Source: Streptomyces sp. NBC_00820
GTDB taxonomy: Bacteria; Actinomycetota; Actinomycetes; Streptomycetales; Streptomycetaceae
Assembly (NCBI RefSeq): GCF_036347055.1
Contig: NZ_CP108882.1
Location: 1,178,001 to 1,242,000 of the forward strand
Direction: 5' to 3'
DNA: 64,000 bases
Shown here piece by piece: positions 34,729 to 43,503 of this stretch. How positions within the stretch are numbered: position 1 is the first letter of the stretch; the number at the start of each line of letters is the position of its first letter. The translations under genes and the position numbers were made by a program. The notes below the pieces were generated by a model. That model ran no database searches and was not told the DNA's origin. It worked only from the letters and a program-made list of their open reading frames with translations.

Positions 34729-37002
34729 ATGCCGCTGCTCGGCGGTGTACGCCCGCCGATCGCCTCGCTCATCCTGCTGCTGCTCCTGGTCGCCGCCCTG
34801 ACCGTCGTCGGCCTCGGCGGCATCCATGCCGAGCACGTGCCGCAGGCCGTGCGGACTTCGGAACAGCGGATCGCCGCGGACACCGCGCTGTCGGTGCGCA
34901 CCACGATCGACGCCGAGGCCGGCGCGGTCCGCCGTACGGCCGCCGCCTACACCGCGACGAGCACATCGACCCCCGCGAGCACCCTCAAGGCGCTGACCGC
35001 CGCGAGCAAGGCGGACCGCGGCGCCGTGCTGCTCGACGCGCACACCGGCCGACTGCTGGCGTCCGGTGGCGGGCCGGTGACGCTGGCCGGCGTGAAGGCC
35101 GCCGAAATGACGTCCGGACACGGTCCGATCCCGCCCCGGCTGGTGACCTCGGCCGGCGCGCGGCAGCTGCTGTACTTCGCCAGGGTCACGCTGCCCGCGC
35201 AGAAGGTGGACGCCAACCAGGACCAGAACCAGGTCCCGAGCGGGACCGAGCGGCAGTGGCTGCTGGCGGTCTCCGAGGCGCTCCCCGCCGTCACCACCTA
35301 CGGTGACGGGCGCACGGCCGTGGTACTGGACGCGAGCGGCAAGGCCCTCGTCACCGCGTCCCACGGCACGCCGTCACCCGACGCGGCCGGCGGCGCTCTG
35401 CCCATGGCGACGGCCCGCGCGGTGAGCGCGTCGGGGCAGGGCACCGACGCCTCCGGAAACCTGCTGGGCGCCGCCACGGGCGCTCGGCGCACCGTGGCCG
35501 GCTGGGCCCAGGTCGCCTCGGCGACCGGTCCGGGCGACACCGACGGCCTCGGCCTGGTGGTGCTCACCTCCCGCGCGGTGCCCACCACGACCGCGGACGC
35601 CGCCGACTACTGGAGCTTCGCGCTCGCGGCCGCCGCGGCCCTGGTCGTGGTCGTGCTGCTGCTCTGGTCGGCGCTGCACTTCCTCGTGCAGCGTCCGCTG
35701 CTGCGGCTGTACCTGTCCGCCGGCCGGCTGGCCAGGGGCGCGAGCGAGAGCGGCCCGGCCGCGGCGGCGGAGCTCGCCCGGCCCGTGCCCGTGCACGGCT
35801 TCGGGGAACTCGCCCGGATCGGAAGGCTGCTGGAGTCGCTGCGCCGGCAGTTGCTGGGCGAGAGCGGCCCGCAGGAGTTCCCGGCCCGCCGCGGACCGGG
35901 CTACCGGGCGCTGGCCGCGCTCGGCGTGCTGCTGGTGGCCTGCTGGGCGGTCCCGATGATCTTCATGCTGAACCGGGCGGACACCGCGACCGCGGTGCCC
36001 GCTCCGGTCCTCGCCGACCAGCAGACGCGCGCCGAACTCGCGGCGAACCGCGTCCGGCAGTCGCTCGACCAGTCGTACGCCGACCTGAGCGACGTGGCCG
36101 GAAACCTGCCGGGCCGGAGCCGGGACGCGCAGACCGAGCTCCTGCGGCACACCCTCGCCGAGCACAAGCAGTACCGCTCGCTGTATCTCCTGGACCGCTC
36201 CGGTGCCATCACGCTGCGGGTCGGGGACACGCCGCTGCGGACCCTCGTCCACGTGCCCGGCGGCGGTGGGGTCACCACCGTCAACACCTCGGGCCGCATC
36301 CCGGCCATCGCCTCCTACACCCAGGTCCGCGCGGTCAAGGGCGCGTCCCCGGCCGCCGGGGTGGTCCTGTTCGGCGAGATCGACGTGAAATCGCTCAACT
36401 CCATCCTGAACAGGCCCGATCTGGGCAGCGTCTGGGTGACGGACGCCGACTGCAAGGTGCTGGCGGCGAGCGTGGGCTACCGCGCCTTCCAGTCGCTGCC
36501 CGACGCCGGTCTGACCCGTCTCGCCCGCGCCGCCCAGAGCGCGCCGGGCACCGCGGGCACCGCGACCTCGACGGTGCTCTCCTCGTCGTCCGGTCCGTCG
36601 GTGGACGCCGCCGCGCCGCTGGCACAGAGCGGCCCGACGGCGCACCTCGGCTGGCGTGTGGTGACCGCGGAGCCCGCGGCGGCGCTCCGGCTCCCCGCGG
36701 TGCAGGCCCAGCAGCGCACCATGCTCGCCGGGATCCTGGCCCTCGCGTTCAGCACCGCCTGCCTGGGCTGGCTGCACGTCGTGGTGATCCGGCCGCTGCG
36801 CGCGGTCGCCGTGCTCGGCGAGAAGCTCGCGAGCGGGGACCGCCGTACCGTGCTGCACCCGGTCAACCACGACGAGGTCGGCTCGGTCACCCGCGGCCTG
36901 GAGCTGATGCGCCAGGCCCTCGCCGAACGCGGCCGGGCGGGCAGGTCCGGACAGACCGCCGATCCCGGCCGGTCGCGGCGCGAGAACACACTCCAGCGGT
37001 AG
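34729..37002 (+). CDS. Membrane protein with two extracytoplasmic sensor domains and a HAMP-like end, no kinase
   Basis: 757 residues from ATG 34729. The real start may be the in-frame CTG at 34675, because the only good ribosome site (AGAGGA, 34660-34665) fits that position and would add an Arg-rich stretch. Four helices are obvious at about 8-32, 294-320, 391-413 and 663-686. They bracket two extracytoplasmic regions (about 33-293 and 414-662); the second resembles a Cache fold (SLYLLDRSGAITLRVG, VVLFGEIDV). The last helix leads to a HAMP-like segment (VIRPLRAVAVLGEKLASGD). No kinase, cyclase or methyl-accepting domain follows. It heads the poly-gamma-glutamate operon, 16 bp from pgsB, so it may regulate or scaffold the synthase. 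Confidence 0.8.
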   Translation: MPLLGGVRPPIASLILLLLLVAALTVVGLGGIHAEHVPQAVRTSEQRIAADTALSVRTTIDAEAGAVRRTAAAYTATSTSTPASTLKALTAASKADRGAVLLDAHTGRLLASGGGPVTLAGVKAAEMTSGHGPIPPRLVTSAGARQLLYFARVTLPAQKVDANQDQNQVPSGTERQWLLAVSEALPAVTTYGDGRTAVVLDASGKALVTASHGTPSPDAAGGALPMATARAVSASGQGTDASGNLLGAATGARRTVAGWAQVASATGPGDTDGLGLVVLTSRAVPTTTADAADYWSFALAAAAALVVVVLLLWSALHFLVQRPLLRLYLSAGRLARGASESGPAAAAELARPVPVHGFGELARIGRLLESLRRQLLGESGPQEFPARRGPGYRALAALGVLLVACWAVPMIFMLNRADTATAVPAPVLADQQTRAELAANRVRQSLDQSYADLSDVAGNLPGRSRDAQTELLRHTLAEHKQYRSLYLLDRSGAITLRVGDTPLRTLVHVPGGGGVTTVNTSGRIPAIASYTQVRAVKGASPAAGVVLFGEIDVKSLNSILNRPDLGSVWVTDADCKVLAASVGYRAFQSLPDAGLTRLARAAQSAPGTAGTATSTVLSSSSGPSVDAAAPLAQSGPTAHLGWRVVTAEPAAALRLPAVQAQQRTMLAGILALAFSTACLGWLHVVVIRPLRAVAVLGEKLASGDRRTVLHPVNHDEVGSVTRGLELMRQALAERGRAGRSGQTADPGRSRRENTLQR

Positions 37003-37017
37003 AAGGACGGATTCGGC

Positions 37018-38475
37018 GTGCTCTTCCTCTATGTCATTGTCCTGCTGTGCTGCGCCGCACTGTGGGTCGCCGGAATCCTGGAGCAGAAGCGGCACTTCGC
37101 TTCGCTGGACCAGATACCGACGCGGGTGCTGGTCAACGGCATCCGCGGCAAGAGCTCGATCACCAGGCTGTGCGCGGGCGCGCTGCGCGGCGGCGGCCTG
37201 GTCACGGTGGGCAAGACCACCGGCACCGCGGCCAGGTTCATCCATCCGGACGCCACCGAGGAGCCGGTGTACCGCAAGTTCGGACTGGCCAACGTCGTCG
37301 AGCAGATCGGCATCGTGCGCCGGGCGGCGACCTACCGTCCGGACGCGCTGGTGATCGAGTGCATGGCGGTGATGCCCGCGCTGCAGGAGATCAACCAGGA
37401 GAAACTGATCCGCTCCACCATCGGCGTCCTGTGCAACGTCCGCGAGGACCACCTGGAGGAGATGGGGCCGACGCTGGACGACGTGGCCCGCTCGCTCTCC
37501 CGCTCGATGCCGGTCGGCGGGGTGTGTGTGACGGCGGAGAAGGACCGTCTGCACATCCTCCAGAAGGAGGCCGACAAGCGGAACTGCCGTCTGATCGCGG
37601 TCGATCCGGAGTCGGTGAGCGACGCCGAACTGCGCGGCTTCAGCTGGTTCACCTTCAAGGAGAACGTGGCGATCGCGCTCGCCGTCGCCGAACTGCTCGG
37701 TGTGGAGCGGCAGACCGCGCTGCAGGGCATGTGGGACGCGCCGCCCGACCCGGGCGTGCTGTCGGTGGAGCGGTACGTCACCCCCGAGGGCAAGCGGCTG
37801 CGCTTCGCCAACGTCTTCGCGGCCAACGACCCCGAGTCGACGCTGATGAACGTCAAGCAGCTGGAGGACCTGGGCGCGATCAAGCGGCCGCTCAACGTGC
37901 TCATCAACTGCCGCCCGGACCGGGTGGAACGCAACGGTCAGATGGGCGCGATCATCCCCGACCTCGCCCCCGAGGGGGTCTTCCTGATCGGCCACCCGAC
38001 CAAGAGCGCCCGCGACGCCATTCCGGCGGCCTTCACCGGGCGGGTGGTGGATCTCGGCGGCGACCGCCGGGACCCCGAGGAGCTGACCGAGGCGATCCTC
38101 GCGGAACTCGGCCCCACCTCCTCGCTGGTGGCGATCGGCAACATCCACGGCCAGGGCGAGCTGTTCCTGGAGTGCCTCGCCGAACTGCCGCTGGACGTCT
38201 CCGAGGAGGAACTCGTCGCCGTTCCCGCCGGGGACGGCCTGGACCAGGAGACGATGCAGATCGCGGTGCCCCGGCAGATGGCGGTGTCCCCGCCCCCCGC
38301 TCCCGAGCCCTACAGCTGGGTGGCGCCGCTGGAGACGCCGGCGAACGGCTTCCACGTCCCGGGACAGCGCGAGCTCGCCCGCCGGCTCGCCGCCCGCCAC
38401 GACCGGCTCGACGGCCGGCGAACCGAAGACGACTACCAGTCGTACGATCCCCACCAGTCCCCGAGGAACCGTTAG
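37018..38475 (+). CDS. pgsB: Poly-gamma-glutamate synthase catalytic subunit PgsB/CapB
   Basis: 485 residues. It starts with one membrane helix, then the ATP loop NGIRGKSSITRL, GKTTGTAA, IECMAVMPALQEIN, VCNVREDHLEE-like GVLCNVREDHLEEMGPTLDD, and INCRPDRVERNGQM, all characteristic of PgsB/CapB, an amide ligase related to Mur ligases that joins glutamate residues through the gamma-carboxyl with ATP. It has an extra C-terminal tail of about 80 residues rich in Pro and Arg. GTG 37018 is preceded by GAAGGACGG. Stop and next start overlap (TAGTG), so it is translationally coupled to pgsC. Confidence 0.93.
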   Translation: MLFLYVIVLLCCAALWVAGILEQKRHFASLDQIPTRVLVNGIRGKSSITRLCAGALRGGGLVTVGKTTGTAARFIHPDATEEPVYRKFGLANVVEQIGIVRRAATYRPDALVIECMAVMPALQEINQEKLIRSTIGVLCNVREDHLEEMGPTLDDVARSLSRSMPVGGVCVTAEKDRLHILQKEADKRNCRLIAVDPESVSDAELRGFSWFTFKENVAIALAVAELLGVERQTALQGMWDAPPDPGVLSVERYVTPEGKRLRFANVFAANDPESTLMNVKQLEDLGAIKRPLNVLINCRPDRVERNGQMGAIIPDLAPEGVFLIGHPTKSARDAIPAAFTGRVVDLGGDRRDPEELTEAILAELGPTSSLVAIGNIHGQGELFLECLAELPLDVSEEELVAVPAGDGLDQETMQIAVPRQMAVSPPPAPEPYSWVAPLETPANGFHVPGQRELARRLAARHDRLDGRRTEDDYQSYDPHQSPRNR

Positions 38476-38957
38476 TGATCCCCGCTCACCTCACCGCACA
38501 GACCGCCGCGCTCGGGATCGCCCTCGGGCTGGTCTTCTCGCTCGTCTGCTACCTGACCACCAACCTCTCGCCCGGAGGGATGATCACCCCCGGCTGGATC
38601 GCCCTCACGCTCGTCACCGACGTGCAGATGGCGGCGCTGATGGTCGGTGTCGCGGCGGTCACCTACTTCATGACGAAGCTGCTGCAGCGCACGGTGATCC
38701 TCTACGGCAAGCGGCTGTTCGCCGCCGTGGTGCTGTGCGCGGTACTCATACAGACCACCGTGATGCTCGCCCTCAACCACGAGTTCCCGCTGCTGTACAC
38801 GTCGCAGACGCTCGGCTTCATCGTCCCCGGCCTGGTCTCCTACCAGATGGTCCGCCAGCCGCTGGGGGCCACGCTCATCTCGACCACCGCGGTGACGCTG
38901 GCCACGTACGTGGTGCTGGTCGTCGGGCTGCTGCTCGGCGCGCTGCCCGTCGCCTGA
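38475..38957 (+). CDS. pgsC: Poly-gamma-glutamate synthase membrane subunit PgsC/CapC
   Basis: 160 residues from GTG 38475, overlapping the pgsB TAG. It is hydrophobic with about five helices and the PgsC signature NLSPGGMITPGWIAL near the N-terminus, TVILYGKRLFA in the middle and GFIVPGLVSYQMVRQPLG near 120. PgsC forms the membrane part of the poly-gamma-glutamate synthase with PgsB. Confidence 0.92.
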   Translation: MIPAHLTAQTAALGIALGLVFSLVCYLTTNLSPGGMITPGWIALTLVTDVQMAALMVGVAAVTYFMTKLLQRTVILYGKRLFAAVVLCAVLIQTTVMLALNHEFPLLYTSQTLGFIVPGLVSYQMVRQPLGATLISTTAVTLATYVVLVVGLLLGALPVA

Positions 38958-39001
38958 TCCGCTCCCCGCCCTTCACCCCGCATCCTCAAGGAGTACCCGC
39001 C

Positions 39002-40081
39002 ATGCATTCTGAACCCGTCGGCAGGCGCAACCGCCCCAATCGCCGTGCCGTGCTCGGGACGATCGCGGGCGTGGCGGTCGCCGGGGTGGCCGGCGGTTAC
39101 GCCTGGAACCGCCACGAGCACGGCGGCGGCAGTGGCAGCGGCGGCGACGACCTCGGCGGCGGCGCGGGCACCGGGTCCGGGTCCGGGGCCCACACCTTCG
39201 AGCGGCTGTCCGAGCCCGGCCGTACCGTCGTCCGCGGCTCCGACGGCGACACTCTCGCGACCTTCACCGACGGCGCCCGTACCGCCGTGCTCGCCGGGCC
39301 CACCCGCAGCTTCAGCGAGCCGCGGACCACCACCGCCACGGTGACCACGAACGCGTGGGTGCGGGTGCTGCCGCACGCGTGGCAGGCGGGCATGGAGAAG
39401 TCCGCCTGGTTCAAGAGCTGGTTCGGCAAGGCGCTCGGCGACACCAAGCCGGACGTCTTCGCGGTGGCGTTCCAGTACAGCAGCGCCGGGGCGCCCGACA
39501 AGCGCGACGGATCGGGCGTGCGCTACGCGGGCACCGCGCACTTCGGACCGCGCAACCAGGAGGTCGACAACCCCCTGGACTTCGCCTACCACGACGAACA
39601 GTCCGACTTCTACGACTATCTGGGCACCCCCTGGACCTTCTCGGACGGCACGCGCGCGCAGCCGGAGCAGGCCCGCTACGGTGACGTCGACTGCTCCGGC
39701 TTCCAGCGCCTGGTGTGGGGCTACCGCATGGGTCTCCCCCTGCACAACACCAACACCAAGGGCGCCGGCATGCCGCGCCGTGCCTTCGCCATCGCCGACT
39801 ACGGTCCCGGCCGTCTGGTGATCCCCCACACCAACCAGCAGCCCACCGAGCTGGGCGTCCTGCAGCCCGGGGACCTGGTCTTCTTCGCCATCATCAAGGA
39901 CCGGCCGAACTTCATCGACCACTGCGGGATGTACCTGGGTCTCGACGACCAGGGCCGGCACCGCTTCTACTCCAGCCGCTCCGCCGCCAACGGGCCGACC
40001 ATGGGCGACATGTCGGGCCGCTCGCTGCTGGACGGAACCGACTTCTACGCCCGCGGGTTCAGGGCTGCCCGCCGCCTGTGA
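39002..40081 (+). CDS. NlpC/P60-family cysteine peptidase, Tat-like signal
   Basis: 359 residues. The N-terminus RRNRPNRRAVLGTIAGVA looks like a twin-arginine signal, followed by a Gly/Ser-rich linker. The C-terminal half is NlpC/P60-like: DVDCSGFQRLVWGY with the catalytic Cys near 230 and FIDHCGMYLG with the His near 306, plus LQPGDLVFFA. Such enzymes cut peptidoglycan stem peptides or gamma-glutamyl bonds. Within this operon a role as depolymerase or in attachment of poly-gamma-glutamate is plausible. ATG 39002 follows AAGGAG. Confidence 0.85.
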   Translation: MHSEPVGRRNRPNRRAVLGTIAGVAVAGVAGGYAWNRHEHGGGSGSGGDDLGGGAGTGSGSGAHTFERLSEPGRTVVRGSDGDTLATFTDGARTAVLAGPTRSFSEPRTTTATVTTNAWVRVLPHAWQAGMEKSAWFKSWFGKALGDTKPDVFAVAFQYSSAGAPDKRDGSGVRYAGTAHFGPRNQEVDNPLDFAYHDEQSDFYDYLGTPWTFSDGTRAQPEQARYGDVDCSGFQRLVWGYRMGLPLHNTNTKGAGMPRRAFAIADYGPGRLVIPHTNQQPTELGVLQPGDLVFFAIIKDRPNFIDHCGMYLGLDDQGRHRFYSSRSAANGPTMGDMSGRSLLDGTDFYARGFRAARRL

Positions 40082-40122
40082 ACACGCCGCCTCACCCGTC
40101 CGCTGATCCGAGGACCACTGCC

Positions 40123-42027
40123 ATGGCCGCCATCCCCGATTCCCAGTTCACCAGCACCCTCCAGATCCGACGGGTGGACGACCGTCCCTCCGGCCGGCCT
40201 GAGGCCGTCCAGCGCTGGGAGCGCCCGGCGCTCGCCGCGGTGCTGGCCGTCGCCGCGGTGCTGTACTCCTGGGGCATCGGGACCGCCGCGCTCCACCCCT
40301 TCTACGGCGCGGCGATACGGTCGATGGCCGGCAGCTGGCGTGCCTTCTTCTACGGCGGGCTCGACACCGCCGGCTCGATCACCCTGGACAAGCTTCCCGG
40401 TGCCTTCTGGCCCGAGGCCGCCTCCGTCTGGCTCTTCGGCCCGCACACGTGGGCGGCCGTGCTGCCCCAGGTCGTCGAGGGCGTCCTCACCGTGTGGCTG
40501 CTGCACCGGATCGTACGGGTCTGGGCCGGGCCGTTCGCCGCGCTGATCGCCGCGCTGGCCCTCACCGTCACCCCGGTCACCGTGGCCCTCAACCGGGCCA
40601 CCATCCCGGACACCGCGCTCACGCTGCTGCTGGTCGCGGCCGCCGGAGCGCTGCAGAAGGCGGTGCGCACCGAGCGGCTGCTGCCGCTGATCACCTGCGG
40701 GATCTGGGTCGGGCTCGCTTTCCAGGCGAAGATGCTGCAGGCGTGGCTGGTGCTGCCGGTCTTCGCCCTGGTGTACCAGATCGCCGCGCCCGGAACCCCG
40801 TTGAAGAGGTTCCTGCGGTCCCTGTCCGCCGGTGCGGTCGCCCTGGTGGTCTCCTGTTCCTGGGTGCTGATCGCCTGGGCGACACCGGCCGGCTCCCGCC
40901 CGTACCTCGACGGTACGTCCAACAACAGCCCGTTCACCCTGGTCTTCGGCTACAACGGCATGAGCCGCTTCAGCGGCGACGCCACCGCGTTCGGCGCCGT
41001 CGCGGGAACCGCCGCCAGCCGCACCTCCGGCAACACCGGCTGGACGATGCTGATCAACCACACGGTCGGTCCCCAGATCGCCTGGTTCCTGCCGCTCGCC
41101 GTGCTCGCCGCGGTGCTGGGCGTCCTGTGGCGCTCCGGGAAGCCGCGGACCGACCCGCTGCGCACGGGGTTCCTGCTGTGGGGCGGCTGGCTGGCCGTGC
41201 ACACCCTGGTGTTCAGCTCCTCCAACGGCAACCACGCCTACTACACCGCCGTCATCGCCCCGGCACTCGCCGCGCTGGCCGGCGGCGGCCTCGCGGTCTT
41301 CCGTACGGAGTACGAGGCGTGCGGCCCGCGGCGCCTGGTGCTGCCGGCGTCGATCGCGCTGACGGTGGTGTGGGCGCTCGTGCTCGACTGGCCCACCCGC
41401 TTCGTCTCCTGGCTGCTGCCGGTCGCCGTGATGCTCGCGGTGTGCGGCGCGGTGGGTCTGTGGGTCAGCGGGCCCCGCACCTCCCCACGCAGGGTCCACA
41501 GCGCCCTCGCCGCCGGGATCGCGGCCACGCTGGTCCTCCCGGCCGGCTGGGCCTTCGCCTGCTTCGACCCGCTGTACGCGGGCGCCTCCACCTCGCCGCA
41601 GGCCGGTCCGGTCGGCCTCGCGTACGAGGCGGCCGTCCGGGACCACCACTCCATCGCCAGGGTGGGGCTCGACCGGCCGAGCACCCGTGACACCGCTCTG
41701 CTGCGTTACCTCACCGCGCACCGCCACGGCGAGAAGTACCTGCTGGCCACCCAGGCCGCCTACGCCGCCGAGCCCCTGCTGCGCGCGAAGTCCGAGCCCA
41801 TGTTCGTCATGGGCGGCTTCACCGGTCTCACCCCCTACCCGTCGGCCCAGCAGATGGGCACCCTCGTCGCCACCCACCAGGTGCGCTACGCGCTGCTCAC
41901 CACGCGGCGTCCCACCACCGCCGCCACCACCTGGGTGAAGTCCCACTGCACCCGCGTCCGTCCGGCCGCCTACGGCCGCCGCGCCGACGGCAGCCTCTCC
42001 CTGTACGACTGCGCTCCGAAGAAGTGA
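40123..42027 (+). CDS. GT39/ArnT-like membrane glycosyltransferase
   Basis: 634 residues, polytopic with about a dozen helices. The first extracytoplasmic loop GGLDTAGSITLDKLPGAFW corresponds to the GT39/PMT-type lipid-linked sugar transferases of actinobacteria, which usually read a D-P-A-G...DKPP pattern. The C-terminal soluble part contains a TTRRPTTAATTWVKSHC segment. It would transfer a sugar from a polyprenyl phosphate to an extracytoplasmic acceptor. ATG 40123 has GAGG about 9 nt upstream. Last gene of the operon; the acceptor could be the polymer, its anchor or a surface protein. Confidence 0.82.
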   Translation: MAAIPDSQFTSTLQIRRVDDRPSGRPEAVQRWERPALAAVLAVAAVLYSWGIGTAALHPFYGAAIRSMAGSWRAFFYGGLDTAGSITLDKLPGAFWPEAASVWLFGPHTWAAVLPQVVEGVLTVWLLHRIVRVWAGPFAALIAALALTVTPVTVALNRATIPDTALTLLLVAAAGALQKAVRTERLLPLITCGIWVGLAFQAKMLQAWLVLPVFALVYQIAAPGTPLKRFLRSLSAGAVALVVSCSWVLIAWATPAGSRPYLDGTSNNSPFTLVFGYNGMSRFSGDATAFGAVAGTAASRTSGNTGWTMLINHTVGPQIAWFLPLAVLAAVLGVLWRSGKPRTDPLRTGFLLWGGWLAVHTLVFSSSNGNHAYYTAVIAPALAALAGGGLAVFRTEYEACGPRRLVLPASIALTVVWALVLDWPTRFVSWLLPVAVMLAVCGAVGLWVSGPRTSPRRVHSALAAGIAATLVLPAGWAFACFDPLYAGASTSPQAGPVGLAYEAAVRDHHSIARVGLDRPSTRDTALLRYLTAHRHGEKYLLATQAAYAAEPLLRAKSEPMFVMGGFTGLTPYPSAQQMGTLVATHQVRYALLTTRRPTTAATTWVKSHCTRVRPAAYGRRADGSLSLYDCAPKK

Positions 42028-43071
42028 GGCCGGGGCCGTCCCGTGGTCGCCGATCGTGTCCCGGCGGCATGGGTGGAGGCCCCGCTCGTTCGCGCGGGCA
42101 CAGCGCTGTGCCGAGGTGACACGCGCCGACCCCGTCGTCCACAGACGCCCCCTTTCCCGGGGGGCGTCCGGATGCCGGGGTCGCCCGCTTTTCCGGGAGG
42201 CGTCGTCAGGATGCCGGGGGCTCCGGCACTCCCCGGCCGTCCGGATGCCGGGGTCGCACCGCTCACACAGGCGGCGGGAAGCGCCGGGGTCCTGCGTGCG
42301 CGAAAGCGCCGGGCGGGTGACTCCCTCGGCCGCCTCTGAACAACTGCCTCCGCGATACAGGGGCATCACGCCGGAGTGCGACGGCGCACGTGCCGGAGTT
42401 TCCGCACCACCCCGCACGCCCCCAAAGCTTCGTTTGCCCATCGGCTCGACGAATCACGGACAGCGCCGTCCCCGGCAGGACGCTCCGGTGTCCCCGACGG
42501 CTGCGCTGCGCCGTCGCGGCGCCTCCACCTGCGGCGGAACACCGCCGGCGAGCCGAAACGCCAACTGGGCCTGCGATACACAAAGTTCAGAAGGCAACCC
42601 GAGTGGCGTCCGCTCTCCCGGCCGGGCCGCCCGCGCCGGTGGCCCTCTGGCGGAGAACCGCCGTCGGCGGGGACCATGGCGGAGACCGGTCGGGTGAAAC
42701 CCTGCCCAACGGTCCGCTCACTCGTGTCACGACCTGACCCGGCCACCGACGACCCGCTCGCACGGCGCAGTGCCGTCCGAGAAGCATCCGCCCCCTGACG
42801 GTCCCGTCCCCCGCCCACCGGACATCGGCGCTCCCGGCCACCCGCACGGGACGCGTGCGGCCACTCGACGACCCCGATCCCACCGGCACCGCGGCCCCGC
42901 ACCACCACGCCTCGCGCGTCGAACGGGGCCGGAAACGGCACAGCGCGCGACCAGGAAGTCCCGCGGAAGTCCCTTCGTACGGTTCCCCACCCGCGCGGCG
43001 GCGGCCCTCGTACCGCTTCCCGCACCCGGGGGTCCGGCCGTTTCGGGTCAGGTCCTCTCAGGAGATCCGGT
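42028..43071. other. About 1 kb without a supported gene
   Basis: Frames here on both strands look like composition artefacts (Arg/Pro/Gly rich, no family resemblance). The left part carries three imperfect GC-rich repeats. A tRNA-like or conserved RNA signature was not recognised. It may hold promoters for the downstream DUF485/symporter pair. Confidence 0.55.
42155..42256. repeat. Three imperfect repeats around GGATGCCGGGG
   Basis: Copies near 42155-42185, 42193-42219 and 42232-42256 share CCGGG...GGCGTC..GGATGCCGGGG(TCGC). Spacing is irregular at 38-39 bp. Inverted pairs within them could fold and act as the operon terminator. Confidence 0.6.
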
Positions 43072-43503
43072 ATGCCGCACGAAAGTCCCGAGTCACCGCA
43101 CGGCCGCCACGCCGCGAACGGGGAGAGCCGCCGCCCCGCCCCCGCGTGGTCGACCGGCCACGAGCCGCCGGACGCCCACCCACCCCATGCGCGCTCCGGC
43201 CCGAACCGCACGCTGCGCCTGCTGCGGCGCGCCCACCGGTGGCAGCGGCGCGTGGCGACGTTCACCGCGCTCGGCTACTTCGCCGCCTTCCTCACGCTGA
43301 CGGTGAAGGCTCCCGGGTTCATGACCCGCCCCGGCCCCGGCGGTCTTCCGACCGGCCTGGTCCTGGCCCTCGTCCAGATCCCCGTCACCTGGGTGGCCGT
43401 CGTACTCTACGAGGCCACCGCGCACCGCCTCGTCGACCCGCTGGCACGCCGCGCCCGTCGTCAGGCGCACCCGGCCGCCGCGACCGGGGAGCGGGCATCG
43501 TGA
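43072..43503 (+). CDS. DUF485-like small membrane protein
   Basis: 143 residues. A Pro/His-rich hydrophilic N-terminus (about 1-45) precedes two helices separated by PGFMTRPGPGG, followed by an Arg-rich tail. DUF485 proteins pair with SSS-family acetate or monocarboxylate symporters (YjcH with ActP). The stop overlaps the GTG start of the symporter (GTGA), supporting a two-subunit unit. Confidence 0.75.
   Translation: MPHESPESPHGRHAANGESRRPAPAWSTGHEPPDAHPPHARSGPNRTLRLLRRAHRWQRRVATFTALGYFAAFLTLTVKAPGFMTRPGPGGLPTGLVLALVQIPVTWVAVVLYEATAHRLVDPLARRARRQAHPAAATGERAS

Noticed and set aside
35374..38454. Long minus-strand frame opposite the sensor and pgsB
   Set aside because: Plus-strand genes have clear motifs, ribosome sites and coupling; the minus frame is His/Gln/Arg-rich shadow.
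42366..43265. 299-codon minus-strand frame in the 1-kb spacer
   Set aside because: Trp/Arg/Gly-rich with no domain, and it overlaps the start of the DUF485 gene.
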